A stretch of 64,000 nt of DNA from contig CM076962.1 of NCBI GenBank assembly GCA_039566865.1, forward strand, positions 10,410,743-10,474,742, written 5' to 3'. Both the position numbers and the translations under genes were made by a program. The notes below the pieces were generated by a model, which was not told the DNA's origin, searched no databases, and was given only the letters and a program-made list of their open reading frames with translations. Of this stretch, positions 12,401 to 22,919 are shown piece after piece. Positions within the stretch are counted from its first letter, which is position 1. The number at the start of each line of letters is the position of its first letter. Source of the DNA: Aurelia coerulea. Taxonomy: Eukaryota; Cnidaria; Scyphozoa; Semaeostomeae; Ulmaridae.

Positions 12401-12492
12401 AAAATATTAAATTAGCCGAAAACATTCAAACATTTAAGAGACTAATAAAACAATGGGATGGGCCAACTTGCAAGTGTAGTATTTGTTGCTAA
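9406..12492 (+). CDS. LINE ORF2: APE endonuclease-reverse transcriptase, intact
   Basis: A single open frame of 1028 residues starting at ATG 9406. The N-terminal third is an AP-type endonuclease, which nicks target DNA: YLNINSLRNK, VVAETKLN, VIIIGDINIDW, SSIDVILTNR, GLSDCHSLI in order, with the catalytic E, D/N and D/H residues present. The reverse transcriptase follows: FRPVSVLSAFSKIYEK, VMMDLSKAFDCIPHDLL, SGVPQGSVLGPILFN and the catalytic box NYADDN. After the thumb region (LLGVKI, FNYCPLVWHF, IHERALRFLY) the protein ends LGPQIWNALPKNIK and a cysteine tail CKCSICC. No internal stop or frameshift; length is normal for CR1/L2-like ORF2. It is the most complete retroelement protein in the window and could be recently active, although its ORF1 is truncated. 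Confidence 0.9.
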   Translation: MDISSSLSSINSILPSAELLSNSTTPTRGEHISGNNESMENIQEELYELEELIKLRHKNTNNPLITYLNINSLRNKIFDLREILQRALPDILVVAETKLNNDFPTQNFIVENYQIPLRRDRNEHGGGLLQFNRKGVICNRVPTLESEQLEMICTELNVNKKKWAIFAIYRPPVSSNITTFFQELSSCINKALDKYENVIIIGDINIDWQNRRHPGFENLKEFCDVFGLDNLVKDKTCFTGDHSSSIDVILTNRKRNFQKTSAFETGLSDCHSLIATCMKSCIPRLKPKKIVYRSYKKFSPASFLSDVKNANLACISDDPNLAYEDLVCKFRKIVDKHAPLRTKTVRGNDAPFMNNTWRKEIYNRSRLQKKFKKNRTRENELNFKKQRNKCVSLRKKAIKNHFRRVTENGVMTNKDFWKLVKPFLTNKGGLSGNDILLVKDDKIITKDHELAETFNDHYINIVEKSSGKKPQSLADTNEQTSDRDIVKQILEKYANHPSVLAILQNLDNQFSIFSFRAVEPNEVRKLLQNIDSKKSTGEDQIPPKLLLLASEELTIPLTDAINNSFKKCKFPDKGKRAAVTPLDKGEPLRTTEKNFRPVSVLSAFSKIYEKIIKDQLIPHLDLCLSKFIAAYRQQYSTQHVLIRMIVEWRLNLDNDNIVGAVMMDLSKAFDCIPHDLLVAKLSAYGFHEDALVYIYSYLKRRQQSVRINNTYITFQLVLSGVPQGSVLGPILFNLYINDLYLYIEKATLHNYADDNTLTTFSKSFPNLVRILEQESNVAVDWLERNQMIANPDKFHAIVVTKGRDDTIGEKLTIKGKQIQSENAVKLLGVKIYHRLTFDDHISDLCRKAAAQLNALKRLKGFMEFKAKEILVQSFVFSNFNYCPLVWHFSSEKSAKKIEKIHERALRFLYNDSTSSYDDLLSKAGKCTMRISRLRTLCIEIYKTVSKLNPPFMQDIFKLKQPTRSARNQNELIHHRPNQVTFGSKSLLSLGPQIWNALPKNIKLAENIQTFKRLIKQWDGPTCKCSICC

Positions 12493-12590
12493 TGATCTAA
12501 ATATGTATTATCAATCATTGTCAATAGTATGTTTAGATATTCGATTTAGATTAGTTTCTATTTAGAAGCTAAAATTTGATTGAATTAAAA

Positions 12591-13225
12591 TAAGATGACA
12601 AACAAAACAAACATAATTATTTAGACAGTATGCTTATTGATTCTGTTTTACAAGTTTTGTTGAATAGATTCAATAATGTTCACATTTCCAAAATTACAGA
12701 TTAGTGGATTAATAGTTACGATTTTGGTGGATGAATAAATTATGGATTCCATTGCTGTAGCTGTTTTACCTCAAGATTTCCTCAAATTCATCATTGTTTT
12801 ACTCGAAGATTACCCATTTTATCCCAATAGACCTGAATTTCAGTGACAAGAGTGTGCAAAAATGTATAATTTATGACATGATGACAAATTTCCTCAACAC
12901 TGTAGAAGGGTTGCTGGCATTGGTTACTATCTCATGAAAGAGCTGAAAGCTTGAAGGCTAAAAGCTAGTTTCCAGTCAGTGAAATTTTCCAAGCGGGTGG
13001 AATCTTACAAAATCAAATGTAATTAAATCGTACTGTAAATTTGTATTCACGTACAAGCAGGTATTTTCTTTTGCAAACAATAGAATTTCTGCCTGCTCAG
13101 AATTTTAACTGACTGAAAACTGGCCTTCAGCATCCGTTTGTTGTCTACTTGCACAAGGTGTTGGCAACTTTTCAACAAACTATCAACAATTTTATGACAA
13201 CACTTACAGTATGCTTTCTTTTCAG
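12591..13225. other. Remainder of intron 2 of the P2X7-like pseudogene
   Basis: AT-rich, no repeats or coding signal recognised up to the exon 3 acceptor at 13225. Confidence 0.4.
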
Positions 13226-13388
13226 ATTTTTGAGGTGTGTGGCTTATCGGGAGTTCACCAGGATGGTGTATGGAAAAATTGGCCAGAAGAGGATCCCTCT
13301 TCCAGCATGTGCGTACTGTGCTATTAGAAGGCGATTCGACAAAGAAGAGGCTCATTTTAGTGGATATGTTGAGGAAGATTCTAATTAA

Positions 13389-14237
13389 ACACTGCTCTCA
13401 TCCAGACATTATCCTTGGGTTGACAGGGGTAAAATGGGTAAACTGCAGTAAGATGGTTGAGCAAGAAATGTGGATAAAGTTATTTGTTAAAATGTTTGTT
13501 CACAGATTTCATTTGGCTACACTGTTTGAAATGCAGTATCCTCATTGACAAAGCGTTTATTCATGAGTTCATGGTCTATTGTTGTTTTCCAACAATCAAC
13601 ATTACCCATTTTATGCAGCATACCTGCTGTATTTTACCCCTGCAGACCCTAAAATTAAAATCACCTAGTTTTGTTATTTGTTTCTTTATAAGGGCATTTG
13701 TGTCCCTTTGTTGGAACATTGCACTTTTTGCAGTGTGGCTTTTTTCTCTTTGCTGGTTCAAGGGTTGGCTCTTCTGCAATGTGACTTGCTATCAGATCTG
13801 CTGAAGGAAATTATGGAAGTAAATATTTTTTTATTTCTATACTCAAACATGCAACAGAGTCCTTGCCAAGATGTACTAGGTTCAATTACCAAATCTTTGA
13901 TGAATTGACAAAGATTTATAATTGGAAAAAAATTTAAAACTCCATTTTAATCAGTAAGGCCCATAAGGCACACACTGACAGAGATCAACACACCACACCA
14001 GCCATGCACACCCATGATAAATCATTGAAGCGAACATCATCAATAAATGCACAAGTCCTAAGTGTGCTGTAACCAATTTTGTTTGAAAAATTTCTTGCAA
14101 ACATTATAGATAAAAAGATTGCAACAGTTTACAATGTCCAAATCAAATTTTGGATATTCTGTGAAATATTGTCAGTTTGGCCTCTCAGATTCTTTACAAT
14201 CCATTTGCTAGCAAATTATGAAAAACTCTGAAGGTTG
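13389..14237. other. Region between two convergent pseudogenes
   Basis: Downstream of the P2X7-like stop and downstream of the transposase stop; would hold both 3' UTRs. A GT/TG-rich, pyrimidine-rich frame occurs but no recognised product. Confidence 0.3.
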
Positions 14238-14691
14238 CTAACCGGTAGTAGTTGGAGGAACATCAACAATCTCCATTGCCTCTCTTGACACTGTTTTTGC
14301 AATTGCTGAATCCTTAGATACCCTTTCTAGCATTTCGTGCATGGGAGGAGGTGTGAGGCCATCCAACTCTTCCCTTGCAGTTCTCAGGTCTTCAGCCAGA
14401 GAATTCTGAAGGCCCTTGTAGATCTCATCTATGTAATCTGTTATGTATATAATTAGATGTTAATTGTTGAGAGCAACTGGTAGCAATTGCTAGTAGGTAG
14501 TCTTGCATCATATGACATTTTTGCAAACAACTTGTAAACTTATAGTCCATATCACATGTCTGGCAAATTTTACCTCAAATTATAAATAAAAATAGAAATG
14601 TGTTGTGCATCATAGTAATCAAACTTTTCCTGGCCATTATAACAGAAGATGGACTTGCCATCAACCTTTGATTTTCATATTTCCCAACCCG

Positions 14692-16220
14692 TTAAGGTTA
14701 CTGTATCCCTTCAGGACGATAAAAAGTTTTTTCCGATCAATTTTTGGATTTTTAGATCATTGGATAGCACACTCATCTACCTACAATTTCTAATAATTTC
14801 AAGGAATTTTACTTTATTTTTCAGCGAATTATAAGCAATTTAAAGTAAGGTATTTTCTGCTAGGAAAATGCTGTTTACATGATGAGGATTATTTGAGAAC
14901 TAAAGGTTAAAGGTTTCAAGTGCCTTTGATTTCCTGTTGAATGGATTTTGCGGTTATAATACCAATTATGTCATTGTAAACTCTGCACTACATACATACA
15001 GGATTACTCTGTTTACTCTTGTGGCCAGATTGAAGTTAATCATTTTCAACAGTGGAACTGTACGCTAAGAAACTGTTTCAGCGCTTTTCTCAAAATCAAT
15101 TTTTCAGCAACCAATGGGTATTCATACAGCTCCCTGTACCCAACGGCTTGATATAATTGGCTGAAATTTGGCAGACAGAGAGAAAAGGCATAGGGGGACC
15201 AAAATGTGTCTCACCTTTGAGAAAAATTGCATGGTCCAAATTTAACATTTGAATGAATCTCAAAACGAGGCCAGGCAGCGGGGGGCAAAATTGTTTTATT
15301 AATTATACTGAAGCTAAGGCATGCAAAAGAAATTTGAGACACTTTTTGCTAGATTGATGTGTTGAGAACGCAAAAATCTCATTGAGATTTAAATGAAACA
15401 TATCTGGGGGGACAGGGAGGTTCTAGAAGGGGGGAAGGTCCGATTTCTACGTTTTCGGATGTATAACGCCCAATTTTCGGATAATTGTATTATTTTTGGC
15501 TCGTAAATACTCCCTATTTAATGACGAAACGAATGATGTACCGGGTGTCCCAAAATGATGTATTATTGTTTGATTGCTTACATGTCCATAACAAATGAAC
15601 CGATTTTCAAAAACTTTGTTTTATTTGATTGCCTAAAGACTAAATTGTATTTTAAGATTTTTATTGCGGTTTTACCACGGCGTTTTCATGTCGAAAAGAA
15701 GATCGACAAACCTGCTCAAATTCAAGCCTTAGATGGCATGAGAAAGAAACGGCCTATTTGTCCAGTCAACATTTTAGATGTGACACAAAGGCTGAACTCG
15801 TATTCGTATTCTCTGAACTCATTATTAACTAAATTCGTATTCTCTGAACGACATGTATTCTCTGAGCGACATATAAGTTCAGCCTTTTGTAATCACATCT
15901 AAAATGTTGACTGGAAAAGAAGGCTGTTTCTTTTTCATGCCATCTAAGGCTTGAATTTGAGCAGGTTTATCGATCTTCTATTCGACATGAAGAAATCAGC
16001 CTAAACCACAACCAACATCTCAGAATACAATTTAGCCTTTCGGCTATCGGATGAAATAAAGATCTTTAAAATCGGTTCATCGGTTACGGACATATAAGCA
16101 ATCAAACAATAATACATCATTTTGGGACACCCGGTATAGTTCATACGTGTTATGTCGCGGGCATGATAATCAAGAGAGAAAACACCGTGAGTGGTCACTG
16201 AAGGGATACAGTAACCTTAA
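14692..16220. mobile_element. TTAA-flanked non-autonomous element (TTAAGGTTACTGTA ends)
   Basis: Left end TTAAGGTTACTGTATCCCTT and right end AAGGGATACAGTAACCTTAA are exact complements over 23 bases, with TTAA at both extremities. The same end sequence occurs at 58841-60390. TTAA targets belong to piggyBac and Kolobok elements. It lies in the last intron of the Kolobok-like transposase pseudogene. No transposase frame inside; 15541-16134 is a later insertion. Confidence 0.8.
15541..16134. mobile_element. TA-CCGGGTG MITE
   Basis: Starts CCGGGTGTCCCAAAATGATG and ends with the complement, with TA on each side (15539-15540, 16135-16136). The terminal inverted repeats extend about 75 bases (through ATTATTGTTTGATTGCTTA and the ATGAACCGATTTT block), and more inverted similarity continues inward. 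Nested in the 14692-16220 element. TA target and 0.6 kb size suggest Tc1/mariner-like mobilisation. Confidence 0.85.
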
Positions 16221-16548
16221 ATGTCAAAATTTCCTCCAACCAAACTAAAATAAGGAATAGGGCTACAATCAAGTGCATTGATAATAAACAGAGGCCTTGT
16301 GGAACTCAGCTTGACTGCGACTGAAGTAACTCTTTTCTATCCATGTCAAAAAAATTACCTCTGGAGATTTATATACAATATTCATTTTCATAATAGCCTG
16401 GGTAATAACCCCTCTTATCCACCCAATTTAATCTAAAATACAGAAATCAAGTTATGACCCCTAAATATAAGTATGCACATTGTTTTTTCTGACATTAATC
16501 TTCTTGCATATGCATCTGCAAGAACAACAGGCAGGGAAATAAACATAC
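16221..16548. other. Intron sequence
   Basis: Rest of the last intron of the transposase pseudogene; nothing further recognised. Confidence 0.3.
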
Positions 16549-19500
16549 CAAAGATTTTGCGAAACACGGACTTTTTTTACACGGGCTTCTCCATTTAGAA
16601 ACTTTGGCCAAGAAACCCGCACTTGCTGTGACCCATCCTCATTATATTTGACAAGTCTGTCCAGATTGTAATTGTAATGAATTGTAGCAAGGGCATGCCT
16701 GATAGAAGAAAGTAATCAAAACTGGAATTTAATCTTACTTCAAAAGCATGATACACTGTATTCACTAAATGCTAGAACTTGGGGTAATCAGGTATATTTA
16801 GGAACCCAAAAACTCCTACAAATCATTGAACCAAAAAATAGCCCTTGCCCAAATTTTAGATGCAAAAAAGTAACCTGAGCACCCATCCTAAATATACAAA
16901 GTACCCCCTGTGTTATTTATACCCTCTTTCATAAATGGGGAGCCTCTAATACAGGTCAATCCAACCATTAAATGCATTCCCAAACCTCAAAAAAGCTGCA
17001 CTCAAATGCATGCTGAAATTCAACCTGGTAAAAATAAAAATGCTTTAACTAGAGTGCAAATGCAGTGTAAGCATAAAGATGTATTTTACATGATGAGTGC
17101 ACAATTTATAAAATTTGAATTCCTCTTTTTAGTTCATTTAAAATTTCAATAAAGCCTCTTGCAGGTCACAAAAGGTACAAAGAGGAAGGATTGCTAACTT
17201 TATAAGCAAAAGCCATGAGCAGTACTGACATGAAACCATACTACTCGACCCTTTACCTCCCCAAATTTGGAGATATTTGCATATGAATAAGAAATGGCTA
17301 TTTGCTAGTTACATTGTTGAAATGTTTTCCTGTTGGCAAGTAAATGAACCAGGTACCTGCATATCATTCCAGAATGAGAGAAAGCAATCATCTTGGGGGC
17401 GAAATGATACAGAACTGAATGAAAACCCTCAAGGCTGCTTGTTTGGTTGTGTGGAGAAGCTTTTTTGATGCCATTCATCAACCTCTTGTTTGTCAGCCCC
17501 TTATATAGTTTCTCATAGATAAATGAGTCTAAAAACAAACAAATAGTGAATAGATCAAATATAAAATGTAAAGAAACCAAGATTTGCGGAGAGCAGAATG
17601 ACAGCTTACAGCATGGCTCTCCTCAAATGGAAGGCAGATGGGTTCAACTGTTTATCATGAATTGAAACAATATTGTACAACCTTATTTGCTTTCCATCAT
17701 TGCCACTTCCATGAAAAAATTGTGGATTTATTTACGCATATAGAGTCTGGGCTGCAATTCTGGATAAAATGAGTATCCAATACATGGCTCAAATGCACTA
17801 GAATGGATAAATTTATAGTAAACATTGATAACACCAAACAGCAAGACACATTTTAGCATAAAGCATCTTAAAAATACTTATTTTCTTGACTTTCTTACCT
17901 TCAAGAAGCCATTTCCTTGGTTCAATATCTCCATGTGAGCACTTATCAAATAATGGATCATTGAGTCCTTCAGTCCTTCATCCAGAATATGACTGAGAAA
18001 AGTCTTGAAGTAGCCCAGATGACGTTCCCATCCCCATTGGCAGTTGTGGAAGCACTCCAGTGCAAGTGATTAAGACAGGACCTAATCCATTCATTCACAA
18101 TCTCACATCCTTTTTCTTTTCCTATTTTCAATGATACTTTCCTCACCTCTGAAAAGATATAAAACATTTTATTAATCACCACATGATACCAAAATGAGAT
18201 TACTCTAGATTAGTGACATTACCACTGTGTAATGGCAACCCAGATTCCAGGATAATATTGCACTCTACAGTTAAAAAGATTGGGAAAAGTAACCAATGAT
18301 ATTCAGTCAATGATTGATCTAGCAAAGTAGTTTGAGAGACCAGTGGTGAATTATACTCACTTTTCTTCAAATGCCATAGATCAAAGAAATGTTCAATGTT
18401 TGGATAGGTATCTCTCATACAAGCAGCAATTGACAAATGTCTATCCGAAATAAATTTTGCGACTTCAACTCCTGATTCACTAATGAATTGCATGGCCTTT
18501 TGGAATCCAAGCAACTCCATGCCCTGGCTACTACCAGCCTGATTTCTCTGAAAAAAAAAATCACAGATAGGTTTCAGGCAAATAACAAAATTGTACCACT
18601 TCAACAATTTTCAATGTGCATTACATGAAATTAATTAAACATGTAATAGAGAGGACCTTGCAACAAACAATATCAGCTATGAAGAAAGAAAGATTGGATT
18701 TGGAACCTGAAAACTCAAAAGAAATTTACCCAATTCAAGACATGATAATTTAAGACAAACCTAATGATCAGCATAATCTAAACATTTTCTTTAAATGCAT
18801 AGGCAATGCAGGCTCTGGTCCAAAAATGGGATGCTTTGAAAATCAGACATTTGTGGTGCTTAGCATCCGCTGTTTCATTTTTTTAGAAAGTGAGCAAAAA
18901 GAGTAGGGATAACATCCTTCATAATTGGCATGGAAATCAAATTGCTTACTATCAGAAAAACGGCAGATTTAAAACTATACTTACTTGTACCATTTCAAAA
19001 TGAAAAAATGGCTGGTTTATTGTTACAAAACAGGGAATAGGCTTCATATTTGGCACTGTGGCCCATACTATCATGACGCCCATCGCCAGCTAAAATAATA
19101 TCTGCATAATTATCTTTCAGATCACTAAGCAGTCCCCTTTGGCATTTCTTCCAGAAAAGGTATATGGCAGGAAAAAGTTTTGTCTGTTAGAAAAGAGATA
19201 CAAAATTAAACACTTCACAATAGAAAGGCCTTTCTGTGAAATATCCTACTATACAACATCTGAAGTTGTACCAATGTATAGGCAGATGAGCAGCTACAAT
19301 CCTTTTTCTTCATACAATTTAGGTTCGTTTAGTAACATTTTTAGTCTAAATTTGGAGAGTCTCATTGGGCTTGAGTTGAGGCTTATTTGGCAATTTTGTC
19401 CAAACCCGCGTATTTCTTGGCTCTCTTTAATTTAGGAGCAATATTGCCAGCAAACATGCTTTTTGCTTACCTACATATGCAAAATTTTGTCAAGTTTGGT

Positions 19501-21189
19501 GCACTTGGACTATTTACTATATGTCTTTCTTGAATTTGTGCACTACACCAATTTTGGGAGGAATACCCACCATTGGAAAAGTGCAAACTGTGCATTCTGG
19601 TGCATCCAGCGCAGGCCTTATGCACATTAATATGACAATAAGTCTTAACATTATGATAAGAAGCTTGAGCCAGATGAAAGACTGCAGATTTTATAAACGA
19701 AAATTCTTGGGCACCAGGAAAAACATATAAATGTGCACAAAGGCCTGTGCTGTATAGATACAGTTCATTTCAATACCTTCTGATGAACAAAGTAAGTTGA
19801 CAAAGAAGTGCAAGCAAGACCCATGTGCCCAAATATATGTTTCACTTTGGTAAATGATCCTCCTGCACAGAGTGTTGCAAAGCTCAGAAGGAAATTCCCT
19901 GCAGGGATCTCAGTGCCAGCTACATTTGGTTGACTGTACCATTTGTGGACCCAACCACATTTGTTGTTGGTGCATGTTGTCTTAACAGTGATCATTGTTC
20001 CTATTTATTTTGTAATAATTAGAGGGTTGTCTGCCTTGCACAAGAAGCAGAACTGAAACAACATAAGCAGTTTTGATAAAAAAACAATGTATTTTGGCTC
20101 AGTCCTCTCATCTTCTCCAGCTGCATTCAAACTGGATGTAAAATATAAAGAAATCAATACTTAGGAAAAAAATTAGTTAATTATGTTTGACTTGAAATGG
20201 CTGCATTACTGTGATGAACTAAGAACCTGAGGGTGCATACTTCTTCACCAAGAAGAGGTGTGATGTATTTGATTGGCAGACATCTGAAACAACAAAAAAG
20301 GAAGATCATAATGAATACATCCCAAGCACTAGATAACATTTCAAACTGCCACACACTACAGTAATTGTATATACTGTATCATAATTCTAATGTTTACCTC
20401 ACATCTGCTTCTTCCTCCTGTGGCAGTTCAGTGTCTGACTGAGAATCAAGCTCTTCCTCTGGTTCATACAGGCTGCTATCCATGTCCTCGTCAAAACATT
20501 TATCATCATCAGTATCTTCATCTGAATCCACTCCATCCTTATCCAGATAATCACTGCCAGTGGGCTTGGTATTTTGTCCTTTCACAGCCTGACATTGCTT
20601 CTTTTTCCTCTCTAAAAATAAAATAAATACAAAATAAAATATGTCCCACATTTTAGTCACAAAATGTGAATGTAGCATTATTATGTGGAACACACAATAC
20701 AGCAGTCTATCAAATAGGATACCATGCTTCGAAGGGATTTAACAATTCTGGAATTTTTCTCTTGAAACAAAAAGTTTCATAAAGTATCGAGCATATTGTC
20801 AGAACAAAGTTCTAGCTATATGGTAGTTTGTTTGGCCTATTTGTTGTACTCACTTTTCTGTGCACCTTTGCAACTATATGACTTCGGTTCAAACTGGCTC
20901 TCAAACCAACAATCTTATTTTGCAGAGTTCGAATACGTTTGCTCTTTTTGTCACATCCAGTGCAACCATCTGTCTGACAGGTTGCATCTTTCACCTTCAA
21001 AATAATAATTAATCATTCATAAATAAGTAGAAAGGAAGATTTATTTTAAATATCAACAAAGCAGAAACTCATACCAAGAATACATGAGATTATTCTATAT
21101 TTGTTAAAAAAAAGTCAGTGTATGGCAAAGAAAAAAGAATGCTATGTACTCCTTCATGGTTATTGCATTGTTTTTTGTGCATTGCAATA

Positions 21190-22919
21190 CATCATCATCA
21201 TCATCATAATAGCATAAAAGCTCTACCTTATTACAGGTATGGCAGCTATAAAACAAACTAAACTAACGCATAATATTAAATACAACCCGATAAAAAAAAA
21301 ACTTGAACAAAAGTATGTGATCTAAATAAAAAAAGAAATGAACTAAAAAGTATCAAATAAAGCTACGCGAAATGTAAAATAGCAGCAACAAAAAAGCGAG
21401 AATGTGTTTAGATGTCTTGGAACACCCAGGCTGGGCCTAGGTAACAATATGAAGCGAGTCTCTCAGCTTGTTAGCATCAATAATAAACTCAGCCAGGCAT
21501 CTAAGAACTGCAGTGTTTTCGCTACTCATAATATTGAAAAACTGTATCTTATGGTCTAAGGGTTCGACATTTGCAGTTAACAGTAGGTCAATTCTTAAGT
21601 TATCATATGCTGGGCACATTGTCAAAAAGTGAAATTCGTCTTCGACTAGGTTTAACTGGCACATTTTGCAGAGACGTTGTTCCACTTGTAGGCCTTTGTG
21701 CCTCCCCACCTCAATCAAAAGTGTATGGTCACTACATCTGAACTTACTCAGTGCTTTTCTATGTTCGAAAGTTAGGTCTTTAGTCAAAAAGGTTTCTAGT
21801 TTAAAATTAGATTTAAATGTCTTATAAGTTCGTAGTTTACTGTTCCGATCAGAGTTTAGACAGGCTGAGGATATTTCAGAATGCCAAAATTTCTTAAAAA
21901 GTGCTGCTGATTCGTACTTTAACTTTCTACATACTTCCTTTTCAGAGAAACTGGAAGGGTTATTCCAAATTGATGATAGGCCAAGCAGATTCAGTGTTGT
22001 TTTAACAGTAGTTAACCAGTTCGATAAATTATCTGGTAGAGAAGTAGATTCTAGGAATGCCTTTTTTACCAAAGTGTTATCATCTATTTGCACGATTCTG
22101 TGCCAGAATTTTATGACCCGTAGAATACTGTTTAATGTTGAAGGGGTGGCACCTAAATCACCGTATACAACTAAGGTTGAAGTGTTTCGCTTCAAGCCTA
22201 GAATTAGTTTCGAAAATTTTAATTTAGGCTTTTCAGTAGGTGAGTCTAATAAGTATTTGCAGAAGAGATTAGGGTCTTTTGAAATAGATCTTAACTGGTG
22301 ATGGGAAAGCACTCCCCATACTTCACTGCCATAAAGTACTATAGGTTGTATAAGTTTGTTAAATAGATTCGTAGACGTTGATACTCCTAGACTGAACTTG
22401 AAAACAGTGTCTACGAGAGGGTGCATTGCCTTACTTGCCTTATCTTTAAGTGTTTGGATAGCATTAGAGAAAGAGCCACTTATAGAGAACGTAATGCCAA
22501 GATAGCTGAATTCTTTCACCATCTCAAGAGGTTGGCCTAGGTACGAGAATTTGTTATCTGTGATCAGTTTGCCCGATGGATTAAATACCATTGTCTTACT
22601 CTTTTTTATACTTACAGTTAGGTCCCATTGTCGAGAGTAAGTCCCAAGGGCGTTTAAACAATTTTGGAGGCCCTCGGGTGATGTGGAAAGGAGAATAAGG
22701 TCGTCAGCATACAGGAGGTGGTTAAGTTCTATGTCCATAAGAGAGATTGGGCAACAGGTTTTGTCAAAAATATTACCAATGTCATCGATAAATAAATTGA
22801 AGAGCATTGGGCTTAGGACGCAGCCTTGTTTAAGTCCCTTTTCACTGGGTATGGGGTTTGTATAGCCATTTGCCAGTTTTATACAGTACTTGGCTGAACT
22901 ATACATGGACTTCAAGCTA
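21190..22919 (-). pseudogene. LINE ORF2 fragment, RT to zinc-knuckle C-terminus
   Basis: A 492-residue open frame (21437-22915) is truncated at 5' inside the RT palm: KGLKQGCVLSPMLFNLFIDD, then HLLYADDLILLS with an intact catalytic box, VKEFSYLGITFS, PIVLYGSEVWG, and a C-terminal C-x2-C...H-x4-C knuckle (RLCKMCQLNLVEDEFHFLTMC). The frame ends at 21437. Downstream on the minus strand an AT-rich 3' region runs to a (GAT)n tract near 21190-21205, a typical microsatellite tail. Endonuclease and N-terminal RT are absent. The open frame survives, so the insertion is not very old. It abuts another LINE fragment at 22920. Confidence 0.8.

Larger units (their letters stand above)
8940..12580 (+). mobile_element. 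CR1/L2-like LINE, 5'-truncated in ORF1, intact ORF2
   Basis: Contains the end of an esterase-type ORF1 and a full-length ORF2. The 10-mer TGAATTAAAA stands at 8930-8939 and again at 12581-12590, a plausible target-site duplication, though it is AT-rich and could be chance. Insertion is within intron 2 of the P2X7-like pseudogene, same strand. Sequence after the ORF2 stop (12493-12580) is AT-rich 3' UTR without a clear poly-A tail. Confidence 0.7.
8168..13388 (+). pseudogene. P2X7-C-terminus-like cysteine domain gene, three exons, broken
   Basis: Exon 1 (8168-8451) starts ATG, is acidic (MADSDSEWTTCDSSSGSES) and ends EKRSAISEW at a GTATGT donor. Exon 2 (8650-8908) begins after a CTAG acceptor and continues C-K-YGHC...EECHCC-ELDKW, later CITDHPGFPEVCLARW, ending at GTAAAC. 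Exon 3 (13226-13388) follows TTTTCAG: FLRCVAYREFTRMVYG, IPLPACAYCAIRRRF, stop. Both splice phases join correctly. The pattern WC.C..C...ECxCC, CITxHPGF..VCL, YR.F.R....G, P.CA...IR..F matches the zinc-binding cytoplasmic 'ballast' of P2X7 receptors, which in cnidarians also occurs apart from the channel. No channel domain is present. Exon 1 has an in-frame TGA after GFSGVGP, and exon 2 needs a one-base frameshift near 8730-8750, so I call it a pseudogene. Intron 2 contains the LINE at 8940-12580. Confidence 0.75.
14238..20995 (-). pseudogene. Kolobok-like DDE transposase gene, multi-exon, decayed
   Basis: Exons on the minus strand, high to low: 20854-20995 (CQTDGCTGCDKKSKRIR, coiled coil), 20401-20612 (acidic), about 20240-20290 (CLPIKYITPLLGEE), 19776-20036 (TTCTNNKCGWVHKWYSQP, IPAGNFLLSFATLC), 18985-19183 (AGDGRHDSMGHSAKY), 18361-18547 (NQAGSSQGMELLGF, FISDRHLSIAACM, HFFDLWHLKK), 17899-18148 (KEKGCEIVNEWIRSCLNHL), 17357-17528 (TSSLEGFHSVLYHFAPKMI), 16549-16698 (HALATIHYNYNLDRL), 14238-14437 (C-terminus, stop TAG). 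Most adjacent phases agree. DGRxDSxGHSAK, SDRH and SLEGFHS supply the D, D and E of a DDE transposase; the pattern fits, from memory, Kolobok-type (TTAA-target) transposases. Lesions: in-frame TAA before IGTMITVK, one-base insertion in the T-run before HFEMVQ, one-base loss after VIWA. The N-terminal exon (a THAP domain would be expected) is not visible; a LINE lies immediately upstream. Family name is moderate confidence, decay is clear. Confidence 0.7.
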
